This document shows positions 50,893-58,677 of a DNA stretch of 64,000 nucleotides, in pieces. Positions within the stretch are counted from its first letter, which is position 1. The number at the start of each line of letters is the position of its first letter. A program made the translations under genes and the position numbers. This DNA is from Robinsoniella peoriensis (lineage in GTDB: Bacteria > Bacillota > Clostridia > Lachnospirales > Lachnospiraceae), in assembly GCF_000797495.1 (NCBI RefSeq), contig NZ_JTGN01000007.1, forward strand, positions 223,654 through 287,653, read 5' to 3'. Below the pieces are notes generated by a model. That model worked only from the letters and a program-made list of their open reading frames with translations. It was not told where the DNA came from and ran no database searches.

Positions 50893-51955
50893 TATTTACC
50901 GCCTCCTCATCTTCTGAAATAGGTTTGTTCATAATCTGGATATCAAAAGGATCTACATGAATGCCCACTTCCGTTCCCACGGGGAAGAGATCCGTGCTGT
51001 GTACAAGCCATTCGTGATTATTGGCCAGTACCTCCATTTCATAATGGACGCCTTTGAAGATCAGATGGGTTACGACACCTGTTATGGTTCCTTCTTCTGG
51101 TTTAACAAGGTCAATATCTTCCGGGCGGATCACTACATCCACAGGTGTATTATGCCCAAATCCCACATCTACACAAGGGAAGGGCACACCCAGTATTTTA
51201 ACAAGTTTATCTTCCATGAAGGTTGCCGCAATAATATTGCTGTCCCCGATAAAATCCGCCACAAATGCATTTTCTGGCTCATTGTAGATATCCTCTGGAG
51301 AACCAATCTGCTGAATGTATCCCTGATTCATGACCACAATCGTATCAGACATGGTTAAGGCCTCTTCCTGGTCATGTGTCACATAGATAAAGGTAATGCC
51401 CAATTCGTTTTTTAGCCTGATTAATTCATATTGCATATCCTGACGCAGTTTCAAATCCAGGGCTCCCAGAGGTTCGTCCAGCAGAAGCACTTTCGGCTCA
51501 TTTACAATTGCCCTAGCAATTGCAATTCGCTGCTGCTGGCCGCCGCTTAAGGAATCGGGAGAGCGGTTTTCATATCCCTCCAGATTAACCAGCTTTAAGG
51601 CATATTTTATTTTATCATTAATATAATTTTTACTCTTATTCTTAATTTTCAATCCGAATGCTATATTTTCAGAAATAGTCATATGTGTAAAAAGTGCGTA
51701 TTTTTGAAATACTGTGTTTAACTGACGTTTATTTGCCGGAAAATTCGTAATATCTTTACCGTCAAAAATTATATTGCCGCTGTCAGGGTTTTCAAATCCT
51801 CCCAGAATGCGAAGGGTGGTAGTTTTGCCGCAGCCGCTTGGACCAAGCAGTGTTAGAAATTCATTCTGCCGTATATAGAGATTAAGGTCATCCAAAACTT
51901 TTTGTCCATCATAGGATTTTGTTATATGCGTTAAGTCGATTAATTTATTACTCAT
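50882..51955 (-). CDS. potA: Polyamine ABC transporter ATPase PotA
   Basis: A 357-residue ATPase. Walker A GPSGCGKTT, signature LSGGQQQRIAIARA, Walker B VLLLDEPLGALD and the His switch THDQEEAL are present, with the C-terminal TOBE-like regulatory domain from about residue 240 (VVIRPEDIDLVKPEEG). It drives import through PotB and PotCD. AGGAGG precedes the start. It follows the XRE-cupin regulator gene by 15 bases. Confidence 0.95.
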   Translation of the reverse strand: MSNKLIDLTHITKSYDGQKVLDDLNLYIRQNEFLTLLGPSGCGKTTTLRILGGFENPDSGNIIFDGKDITNFPANKRQLNTVFQKYALFTHMTISENIAFGLKIKNKSKNYINDKIKYALKLVNLEGYENRSPDSLSGGQQQRIAIARAIVNEPKVLLLDEPLGALDLKLRQDMQYELIRLKNELGITFIYVTHDQEEALTMSDTIVVMNQGYIQQIGSPEDIYNEPENAFVADFIGDSNIIAATFMEDKLVKILGVPFPCVDVGFGHNTPVDVVIRPEDIDLVKPEEGTITGVVTHLIFKGVHYEMEVLANNHEWLVHSTDLFPVGTEVGIHVDPFDIQIMNKPISEDEEAVNIEE

Positions 51956-51970
51956 GTCGTACCTCCTGAT

Positions 51971-52510
51971 TTAAAAGCTGGGCGGAGAGCTGACCCAGAT
52001 CAGGACAGCGCTGCTTTTCCCTGTATTTTTAATATAATGTCTTTGGCTTGGATTAAAATAAAAAGATTCTCCCTTTTTTACCTTATAAATACGTTTACCA
52101 ATATACAGTGTAATATTCCCCTGTAATATATATCCAAATTCTTCCCCTTCATGGGGATTGTCCGGATAAGTGCTTCCGCCGGGTTCTAAAGTCAGGCGGA
52201 TAGGCTCCATAATGTTTTTCTGCGCGTTGGGAATGATCCATTCAATTTTATTGAAAAATTCAGAGTCAACCTTCTGAAAATAGTCTGTATCATGAAATAC
52301 GACCTGTTCTTCCGTCGTTTCACAGAAAAATTCATTCAGATTGGTTCCCAGACACTGGAGTATATCCACCAGAGTGGCGATGGACGGAGAAGTCAGATCC
52401 CGTTCCAGCTGGGAAATAAAACCTTTGGAAAGTTCAGCTCTGCCAGCCAGTTCTTCCTGGGTCAGACCCTTGGCAATACGCAGTTCTTTTAGCTTTTGTC
52501 CGATAACCAT
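51971..52510 (-). CDS. XRE-cupin transcription regulator (PuuR-like)
   Basis: A 179-residue regulator: an N-terminal XRE helix-turn-helix (about 3-60, GLTQEELAGRAELSKGFISQ) and a C-terminal cupin (about 105-175: PHEGEEFGYILQG, FYFNPSQRHYIKNTG), the layout of PuuR-type polyamine or osmolyte sensors. First gene of the pot operon, so it probably senses polyamines and controls uptake, likely by autoregulation. The start is set at 52510 (MVIGQKL), since codons of an earlier in-frame ATG at 52525 contain the AGAGGTAGG ribosome site. A TATACT-type -10 lies at 52531-52536 on the minus strand. Confidence 0.88.
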   Translation of the reverse strand: MVIGQKLKELRIAKGLTQEELAGRAELSKGFISQLERDLTSPSIATLVDILQCLGTNLNEFFCETTEEQVVFHDTDYFQKVDSEFFNKIEWIIPNAQKNIMEPIRLTLEPGGSTYPDNPHEGEEFGYILQGNITLYIGKRIYKVKKGESFYFNPSQRHYIKNTGKSSAVLIWVSSPPSF

Positions 52511-52548
52511 TTTCCTACCTCTCAACTAATAGTATAAATAAACATAAA

Positions 52549-52615
52549 GTTTAGCAATTGTAAACAGAAACAATATAGCATAGAATGATCGGAATGTCAC
52601 GCACTATTTGCTAAA
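52549..52615. promoter_or_regulatory. Candidate operator pair in the XRE-cupin/lactonase divergent region
   Basis: A GTTTA/TAAAC palindrome spans 52549-52565. The half-site TTTAGCAA (52550-52557) recurs inverted as TTGCTAAA at 52608-52615, 51 bases away. The first lies just upstream of the minus-strand -10 (52531-52536), the second near the plus-strand promoter. They could let the XRE-cupin regulator control both directions. Confidence 0.45.
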
Positions 52616-52633
52616 TTTTTCTTCTGATTTCTA

Positions 52634-52662
52634 TTAACAAATAGATAAGTTTATGGTAAGAT
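52634..52662 (+). promoter_or_regulatory. Promoter of the lactonase-family gene
   Basis: TTAACA at 52634-52639 and TAAGAT at 52657-52662, spacing 17 bases, 48 bases before the gene. Confidence 0.55.
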
Positions 52663-52709
52663 ATAAGAAATTAATGAGACATAAGTTTTTAGCTAAGGAG
52701 GATAAGATA

Positions 52710-53765
52710 ATGAGCAAGAGTAAATACGTTGCTTATGTAGGTACATATACACATGGAAGCAGTGTTGGTATTCATATTTATGATTTAGATATTGAAGAGG
52801 GGACAATGAGTGAGCGGAATGTGGTTTCGGTTAATAACGCTTCCCATATTACGAAATCTCCAAACGGACAATATCTGTATTCCATAGCAGATGAAGGTGT
52901 TGAAGTATTAAAAATATTCCCCAATGGAGATTTAGAGCCCATTAACCAGGTAGATATCGATGGGATGAGAGGCTGTTTTCTTTCTACGGATCTGGATGGT
53001 AAGTTTTTATTTGTGGGCGGATACCATGACGGTAAAGTCAGCGTTGTACGGATTCACCAGGATGGCCGTCTTGGCAGTGTAGTGGACGGTATTTTCCATA
53101 AAGGCCTTGGAAGTGTTGCTGAACGTAACTTCAGACCCCATATCAGCTGTGTAATGCCAACACCGGACGGAAAATATCTCTGTGTCGTAGACAACGGAAT
53201 TGACCATATAAAGCTTTATACCGTGAACCCCACCTCCGGAAAATTAAAATTATATGATATCTTAAGATGTGAGCTGGAGTCAGGTCCCAGGATTATACGT
53301 TTCAGCAAGGATGGAAAATATGCATATGTTATCTGTGAACTCAGCAATGAAATTAACGTATATACCTATGACGGCGCAGGTAAGTCCCCTCAATTTGAGC
53401 TGATTCAGACAGTACGCACACCAATGGACCAGAAAGAAGGCGGTTGTGCAGCTTCGGGCCTGAAGATTGCTCCAAGTGGAAAATACCTGTATTGTTCTTC
53501 GGCAGGAGACAATAGTGCAGGAGTATTCCGCATCAATCAGGAAAACGGAATGTTAGAAGAGGTCTGCATTTTACCAATCAGCGGGGATTATCCAAAAGAT
53601 ATCGATGTGTTCCCGGATGAAAAGACATTAGTTGTCCTTAACCATGAAAGCAATGAAATTCGCTTCTTTACCATCGATTATGAAAAAGGACTATTAATAA
53701 TGAAGGGCAAACCGGTCAAAGTTGAAACGCCAAATTGCATTTTGATTTCAAAAGTAGAAGAGTAA
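52710..53765 (+). CDS. Lactonase-family seven-bladed beta-propeller protein
   Basis: A 351-residue cytoplasmic protein of the 6-phosphogluconolactonase (YbhE/Pgl) type: YVGTYTHGSSVGIHIYDLD, SPNGQYLYSIADEG, RPHISCVMPTPDGKYLCVVD, CSSAGDNSAGVFRIN and YPKDIDVFPDEK mark the blades. It may hydrolyse 6-phosphogluconolactone or another sugar lactone; no other pentose-phosphate gene is nearby. Start at 52710 (MSKSKYV) follows AAGGAGG by eight bases; a longer frame from 52653 is rejected. Confidence 0.82.
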   Translation: MSKSKYVAYVGTYTHGSSVGIHIYDLDIEEGTMSERNVVSVNNASHITKSPNGQYLYSIADEGVEVLKIFPNGDLEPINQVDIDGMRGCFLSTDLDGKFLFVGGYHDGKVSVVRIHQDGRLGSVVDGIFHKGLGSVAERNFRPHISCVMPTPDGKYLCVVDNGIDHIKLYTVNPTSGKLKLYDILRCELESGPRIIRFSKDGKYAYVICELSNEINVYTYDGAGKSPQFELIQTVRTPMDQKEGGCAASGLKIAPSGKYLYCSSAGDNSAGVFRINQENGMLEEVCILPISGDYPKDIDVFPDEKTLVVLNHESNEIRFFTIDYEKGLLIMKGKPVKVETPNCILISKVEE

Positions 53766-53772
53766 ATTCATT

Positions 53773-53805
53773 AAAGACAGCCGCAGGTTTGTGCGGCTGT
53801 CTTTT
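53773..53805 (+). terminator. Bidirectional terminator between lactonase gene and aroC
   Basis: AAAGACAGCCGCA and TGCGGCTGTCTTT form a perfect 13-bp stem with a six-base loop, followed by T on the plus strand and by TTTAATG on the minus strand. It stops the lactonase transcript and probably also aroC. Confidence 0.9.
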
Positions 53806-53809
53806 CTTG

Positions 53810-54913
53810 TTACCTGTGAAAAAATCTGATCAGATGGTCCATCTGGGAAGTCATGCTGGCAAATAACATATCCAGCAACGTGATAGCCGTCATGGATTCC
53901 ACCACAACCACAGCACGGGGGACGATCACCGGATCATGTCTTCCTTTTACCTTGATCTGTATGCTTCTGCCATCTTTTGTTATGGTAGACTGTTCCTTTT
54001 TAATAGATGGTGTAGGCTTAATGCCTACCCGCAGGAGAATATCGCTGCCATCACTGATTCCTCCCATTATTCCTCCGGAGTGATTCGTGAGTTTTACTTT
54101 ATGCCCCTCTGAAGAAAGTGTATACTGGTCATTATTTTCGCTGCCAAGAGCCTGTGATACGGCAATGCCGTCACCAATTTCAAAAGATTTAACGGCACCT
54201 ATGGATAGAAGCGCTTTTCCCAGGTTCGCATTTAATTTTTCGAAAACCGGATCGCCAACGCCCGGTATCATATTTTTTACAATGCATTCAATCATGCCGC
54301 CGGAAGAATCTCCATGCTGCATACATTCCTCTAAAAATGCCCCAGCACGCTGAGCAGCTTCGGCATCTGGCATATATAGTGGATTTTGGGAAATAATACT
54401 ACGGTCAAAATTATTATCATCTATTTTGACAGGACCGATGGATCTGGTGTAAGTCAGAAGCTGTACACCCAGAAGATCCAGTATTTTAATTGCAATGGCA
54501 CCGCCGGCTACACGCCCGATGGTTTCCCTTCCGGATGAACGTCCGCCTCCGCGGTAGTCCCGGAATCCATATTTCGTGTCATAAGTCAGATCTGCATGCC
54601 CCGGTCTGTAGTAATCAGCGATTTCTCCATAATCAGAAGAACGCTGTGTTTTATTATAAACAATCATGGAAATCGGAGTCCCTGTTGTTTTTCCCTCAAA
54701 AACACCGGAGAGGATTTCTACCGCATCGTCTTCTTTACGGGGAGTAGAATATTTACTTTGTCCGGGTTTTCTTCGGTCCAGATTTTTTTGAATATCCTCC
54801 TCGCAAAGAGCCAGCCCTGCCGGACAGCCGTCTACCACAACTCCGATGCCTTTTCCGTGGGATTCTCCCCAGGTCGTTATTTTAAATTGATTGCCAAATG
54901 TTGATCCTGCCAT
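53810..54913 (-). CDS. aroC: Chorismate synthase
   Basis: A 367-residue FMN-dependent lyase that makes chorismate from EPSP, the last shared step of aromatic amino-acid synthesis. WGESHGKGIGVVVDGCPAG at the N-terminus, the RPGHAD motif, FRDYRGGGRSSGRETIGRVAGGAIA-type core (seen as GGGRSSGRETIGRVAGG) and GRHDPVIVPRA are typical. Start at 54913 (MAGSTFG) follows GGAGG by about four bases on the minus strand; an earlier ATG at 54931 would include that site. It is a lone minus-strand gene, divergent from corA. Confidence 0.96.
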   Translation of the reverse strand: MAGSTFGNQFKITTWGESHGKGIGVVVDGCPAGLALCEEDIQKNLDRRKPGQSKYSTPRKEDDAVEILSGVFEGKTTGTPISMIVYNKTQRSSDYGEIADYYRPGHADLTYDTKYGFRDYRGGGRSSGRETIGRVAGGAIAIKILDLLGVQLLTYTRSIGPVKIDDNNFDRSIISQNPLYMPDAEAAQRAGAFLEECMQHGDSSGGMIECIVKNMIPGVGDPVFEKLNANLGKALLSIGAVKSFEIGDGIAVSQALGSENNDQYTLSSEGHKVKLTNHSGGIMGGISDGSDILLRVGIKPTPSIKKEQSTITKDGRSIQIKVKGRHDPVIVPRAVVVVESMTAITLLDMLFASMTSQMDHLIRFFHR

Positions 54914-55017
54914 AATATCCTCCTTGTACAATATGCTTCAGCCATTCTTTATTGCCTCTTACTAGTATACCTAATTGTTAAAATATTGTAAAGAGATGAA
55001 AAAAATGATGGCTTCGA

Positions 55018-55046
55018 TTGACAAATAGTTTTTTAGTCTTTATAAT
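55018..55046 (+). promoter_or_regulatory. Consensus promoter of the corA leader
   Basis: TTGACA at 55018-55023 and TATAAT at 55041-55046 with exactly 17 bases between: a perfect sigma-A consensus. It gives a leader of about 160 bases before corA. The 302-base gap between aroC and corA otherwise contains the leader ORF and hairpin listed next. Confidence 0.9.
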
Positions 55047-55094
55047 GTCCTTTAGTTGCAAGATATTTTGGAGAAAGAAAGGAAGTGTGATTCC

Positions 55095-55157
55095 ATGGAG
55101 GGTGGTCCTAGTCCTAGGGAAAATAATAGCGAAGTTCATATAGAAAAATACGCATAG
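55095..55157 (+). CDS. Candidate leader peptide upstream of corA
   Basis: A 20-codon frame, MEGGPSPRENN then SEVHIEKYA, stop TAG at 55155-55157. AAAGGAAG lies nine bases before the ATG. It is acidic with a Pro-Ser-Pro early segment, the kind of composition that in enterobacterial leader peptides (MgtL) makes ribosomes sensitive to low Mg2+. Its stop codon sits inside the left arm of the hairpin at 55153-55189, so translation would affect folding. No homologue is known to me. Confidence 0.4.
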   Translation: MEGGPSPRENNSEVHIEKYA

Positions 55158-55189
55158 GACAGGCCTTCGGAAGATTATCCTGTTCTATG
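55153..55189 (+). promoter_or_regulatory. Leader hairpin upstream of corA with an alternative partner
   Basis: CATAGGACAGG (55153-55163) pairs fully with CCTGTTCTATG (55179-55189; one G-U), with a small inner CTT/AAG stem. The TAGGAC of its left arm can instead pair with either of two GTCCTA copies inside the leader ORF (55105-55110, 55111-55116). So two mutually exclusive folds exist. No T-run follows, so control would be by Rho or at translation initiation. Confidence 0.5.
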
Positions 55190-55215
55190 GATAATTGAAA
55201 GGAGATTATGGAGTC

Positions 55216-56157
55216 ATGATCAAAATTTTTAGGACAATTGATGGTGCAATTCATCAGGTAAATGAAGCACAGGAGGGTTGCTGGATTGCTCTGGTAGACC
55301 CAACAGCAACAGAAATATTAGACATCGCAAATGAATACAATATTGAGGTAGATGACCTGCGGGCACCTCTGGATGAAGAAGAACGGTCCAGAATTGAAGT
55401 AGAAGATAACTATACGATGATACTGGTGGATATCCCTGTCATTGAGGAACGTAATGACAAAGACTGGTACGGAACAATTCCAATGTCTATTATCGTAACG
55501 GATGAAATCATTTTTACCGTATGCCTGGAGGATACGCCGGTGCTTTCCGCTTTTATGGACGGCAGGGTACGGAATTTCTTTACCTACAAGAAAACCCGAT
55601 TCATATTACAGATTCTGTATAAGAACGCTACCATGTTCCTGCATTATCTGCGTATCATTGATAAGAAAAGTGAAGTCGTGGAGAAAAAACTTCATCTGTC
55701 CACGAAAAATCAGGAATTGATTGAACTGCTGGAACTGGAAAAGAGTCTGGTGTATTTTACAACTTCACTTAGGTCGAATGAAGTTGTCCTTGAGAAACTG
55801 CTGAAAACCGAAGGTATTAAACATTATCCGGAAGATACCGAACTTCTGGAAGATGTTATTATTGAGAATAAGCAGGCAATTGAAATGGCAAATATCTACA
55901 GCGGTATTTTAAGCGGTATGATGGATGCATTTGCATCGGTTATCTCCAACAATCTGAATATTGTAATGAAATTTTTAGCAACAGTGACCATTGTAATGTC
56001 TATTCCGACCATGATCTTCAGTGCTTATGGTATGAATGTGAATTCCAGCGGTATGCCATTTTCCGGCAGTCCCTATGGTTTCGCACTGGTTATTTTGTTT
56101 TCATTAATTTTAAGTCTTGTTGTAGCTTTGATTTTTTCAAAAAAGAATTTATTTTAA
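55216..56157 (+). CDS. corA: CorA-family magnesium/divalent cation channel
   Basis: A 313-residue CorA. The long N-terminal cytoplasmic domain and stalk helix lead to two C-terminal membrane helices (about 255-275 and 290-310). The selectivity motif GMN is present in FSAYGMNVNSSG between them. It forms a pentameric channel for Mg2+ (or Co2+/Ni2+). Start at 55216 (MIKIFRT) is preferred over an in-frame TTG at 55195. A minimal three-codon frame, ATGGAGTCATGA at 55208, overlaps the start (TCATGA). The gene has a consensus promoter and a structured leader; the next gene begins 16 bases after its stop. Confidence 0.92.
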   Translation: MIKIFRTIDGAIHQVNEAQEGCWIALVDPTATEILDIANEYNIEVDDLRAPLDEEERSRIEVEDNYTMILVDIPVIEERNDKDWYGTIPMSIIVTDEIIFTVCLEDTPVLSAFMDGRVRNFFTYKKTRFILQILYKNATMFLHYLRIIDKKSEVVEKKLHLSTKNQELIELLELEKSLVYFTTSLRSNEVVLEKLLKTEGIKHYPEDTELLEDVIIENKQAIEMANIYSGILSGMMDAFASVISNNLNIVMKFLATVTIVMSIPTMIFSAYGMNVNSSGMPFSGSPYGFALVILFSLILSLVVALIFSKKNLF

Positions 56158-56172
56158 AGAAAGGTAGTATAA

Positions 56173-57006
56173 ATGGACTTTATAAATAAACTGGAACGTA
56201 AATTTGGCAGGTACGGTATCCGTAATTTATCCTTATACCTTATCATCTGCTACATCCTGGGTTACACTTTTAATGTTTTTCAGCCGAATATCATGAGTTT
56301 TTTAACGCTGGAACCTTACTACATTCTCAGAGGTCAGATCTGGCGTATAGTTACCTGGATATTAGTGCCGCCGGAATCACTTAGCATATTTACGGTTATC
56401 ATGTTGTTCTTTTATTACTCTTTGGGTACTTCTCTGGAAAATACCTGGGGTGCTTTCCGTTATACGCTCTATATTCTTGCCGGTCTTCTATTTACGGATA
56501 TAGGAGCATTTATCCTGTATTTTGTACTGGGCGGCGGTAAACTGTTTGGTCCTATTTTCAGTACTTATTACATTAATATGTCAATTTTCCTTGCATTTGC
56601 TTTATGTTATCCCAATATGCAGGTGTTATTGTATTTTGTTATACCGATTAAAATCAAGTGGATGGGAATTTTATATGGAGTATTTATCCTGTTTTCCTTC
56701 TTTAAATCCTCTTGGCCGATTAAAGTTGCAATTATTGCTTCCTTAATGAACTTCATTATTTTCTTCCTTGGAACAAGAGATTTCAGGAGAGTTTCTCCGG
56801 GTGAAATAAGGCGGAAAAAGAAGTTTAAACAGGAAACAAGACAGTCTTCAGGCGGTCTTACAAAACATAAATGTGCAATATGCGGCAGGACAGAACTGGA
56901 CGGAGAAGATCTGGAATTTCGTTTCTGTTCCAAATGTGACGGCAATTATGAATACTGTCAGGATCATCTGTTCACACATGAACATGTGAAAAAGCACCAC
57001 CGCTAG
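56173..57006 (+). CDS. Rhomboid-fold membrane protein with C-terminal zinc-finger-like tail
   Basis: A 277-residue protein with about six membrane helices. GQIWRIVTWIL and YYSLGTSLENTWGAFRYTLY match the N-terminal and L1/TM2 signatures of rhomboids. The catalytic GxSG and the TM6 His (HxxGxxxG) are not found; the corresponding places read YINMSIFLAF and ASLMNFIIFF. So it is probably not a protease. The cytoplasmic tail after about residue 210 is basic and then holds CAICGRTELDG, FCSKCDG, CQDHLFTHEH and HH, likely zinc ligands. It is directly downstream of corA and may be co-transcribed. Its TAG stop overlaps the end of a MITE-like element. Confidence 0.75.
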   Translation: MDFINKLERKFGRYGIRNLSLYLIICYILGYTFNVFQPNIMSFLTLEPYYILRGQIWRIVTWILVPPESLSIFTVIMLFFYYSLGTSLENTWGAFRYTLYILAGLLFTDIGAFILYFVLGGGKLFGPIFSTYYINMSIFLAFALCYPNMQVLLYFVIPIKIKWMGILYGVFILFSFFKSSWPIKVAIIASLMNFIIFFLGTRDFRRVSPGEIRRKKKFKQETRQSSGGLTKHKCAICGRTELDGEDLEFRFCSKCDGNYEYCQDHLFTHEHVKKHHR

Positions 57007-57166
57007 AGCGTGTCTGAAAATTGCTTTCTGACAGCCGCGCGTCACAGTTTGTGGGATATTTGTCCCGAATGAAGGGCGCGCAGCAGACTGCGTAACCTGA
57101 ATTCGGGGCAAATATGCCGTAAAGTGGGGCGTGCAGATGGCGGGAATGAATTTTAAAATACGCTCT
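57005..57166. mobile_element. MITE-like 162-bp palindromic element
   Basis: Ends are imperfect terminal inverted repeats: AGAGCGTGTCTGAAAATT (57005) and the inverse of AATTTTAAAATACGCTCT (57149-57166), 15 of 18 matching. Inside, ATATTTGTCCCGAAT pairs with ATTCGGGGCAAATAT (15 pairs, one wobble), and the flanking stretches also pair in part, so the whole element folds into one long hairpin. It has no ORF. It abuts the stop codon of the rhomboid-fold gene and lies 60 bases before pyk. The bases 57167-57225 hold only the pyk ribosome site. Confidence 0.6.
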
Positions 57167-57225
57167 GGAACTCAGGTTTTCTATGAAAATAAGAATATAT
57201 CTCAAACAACATCAGGAGGCGCATT

Positions 57226-58662
57226 ATGAAAAAAACGAAAATTATATGTACAATGGGACCAAATACAAACAACAGGGAATTGCTTAGTGATCTGGTAAAT
57301 AACGGTATGGATGTTGCACGTTTTAATTTTTCCCATGGTGATCATGAAGAACATCTGGGCAGAATCCAATTAGTTAAAGATGTCCGTACAGAACTTGGAA
57401 TTCCGGTGGCTATGCTTTTAGATACGAAAGGTCCGGAAATCCGTACCGGAGTATTAAAAGACCATAAAAAAGTACAGTTAAAAGAAGCCGAAGAGTTTAC
57501 TCTGGTAATGGAAGAAATCGAAGGCGATGATAAGAGATGTTCCATTACTTATCCGGAACTTACAAAGGATGTTAAAAAAGGCGATTTTATTTTAATTGAT
57601 GACGGCTTAATTGAACTCGTTGTTAAGAAAGTCTCAGAAAGAGAAATTGAATGCGTTGTCGTAAACGGCGGTGAACTTGGTGAGCGTAAAGGAGTCAATG
57701 TACCAAATGTCAGCGTAAACCTTCCTGGTGTGACAGATAAAGATAAAGAAGATATTTTATTTGGAATTGAGCAGGACTTTGATTTTATTGCAGCATCGTT
57801 TGTACGTAATGCCCAGTGTATCCGTGATATCAAAAAGCTTTTAAAAGATAATCACGGCGAACATATCAATGTTATAGCTAAGATTGAAAATGCCGAAGGC
57901 ATCGCAAACATAGATGAAATCATTGACGTGGCTGACGGAATCATGGTAGCAAGAGGTGATCTTGGTGTTGAAATACCTGCTGATGAAGTTCCATACATTC
58001 AGAAAAAGATTATTAACAAATGTAATGAACATTACAAACCGGTTATTACTGCAACCCAGATGCTGGATTCTATGATCCGCAACCCTCGTCCAACCAGAGC
58101 AGAAGCGGGAGATGTGGCAAATGCAGTATATGACGGCAGCGATGCGATCATGCTTTCCGGAGAGACAGCAATGGGCAAATATCCTTTAGAAGCATTGAAG
58201 ATGATGGTGAAAATTGCTGAAACTACGGAATTACATCTGGATTATAAAATGCTTGTTAAGAACAGTAAAAGCAGAAGAAAGAAAAATATTTCCAGCGCAG
58301 TTGGATTTGCTACCGTATCTACTGCACGTAACCTGGACGCAGCCTGTATTGTAATCCCGACTATTTCCGGACAGACAGCGAGATTAATCTCTAATTTCAG
58401 ACCGGAAATGCCAATATATGCTATTTCACCTAATGAATGTACCGTACGCAGAATGCAGCTGTATTGGGGCGTTTATCCGATGAAGGGAAATAATGAAAAT
58501 ACGACAGAGCATATTATTTCCAGCCCGATGGTTACATTACGTCAGAAGAATCTCGTAAATAAAGGGGATCTGGTAATATTTACGGCAGGTGATCCTGCTA
58601 CCAATGTTGTTACCGGCGAGGGTGCAATAACGAACATGATGCATGTATTACAAGCAAAATAG
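57226..58662 (+). CDS. pyk: Pyruvate kinase
   Basis: A 478-residue glycolytic enzyme (PEP + ADP to pyruvate + ATP). KIICTMGPNTNN at the N-terminus, DVARFNFSHGDHEEH, LLDTKGPEIRTG, the catalytic-lysine region VIAKIENAEGI, and MVARGDLGVEIP and TATQMLDSM are typical. The C-terminal domain ends near residue 478 without the extra PEP-utiliser domain of some Bacillus forms. CAGGAGG precedes the ATG. A membrane phosphotransferase gene follows 15 bases after the stop. Confidence 0.96.
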   Translation: MKKTKIICTMGPNTNNRELLSDLVNNGMDVARFNFSHGDHEEHLGRIQLVKDVRTELGIPVAMLLDTKGPEIRTGVLKDHKKVQLKEAEEFTLVMEEIEGDDKRCSITYPELTKDVKKGDFILIDDGLIELVVKKVSEREIECVVVNGGELGERKGVNVPNVSVNLPGVTDKDKEDILFGIEQDFDFIAASFVRNAQCIRDIKKLLKDNHGEHINVIAKIENAEGIANIDEIIDVADGIMVARGDLGVEIPADEVPYIQKKIINKCNEHYKPVITATQMLDSMIRNPRPTRAEAGDVANAVYDGSDAIMLSGETAMGKYPLEALKMMVKIAETTELHLDYKMLVKNSKSRRKKNISSAVGFATVSTARNLDAACIVIPTISGQTARLISNFRPEMPIYAISPNECTVRRMQLYWGVYPMKGNNENTTEHIISSPMVTLRQKNLVNKGDLVIFTAGDPATNVVTGEGAITNMMHVLQAK

Positions 58663-58677
58663 ATTGGATTGTTGAGA

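Noticed and set aside
55047..55215. M-box (ykoK) magnesium riboswitch before corA
   Set aside because: The region is of suitable length but the conserved M-box segments are not present; the structure is a different, simpler hairpin.
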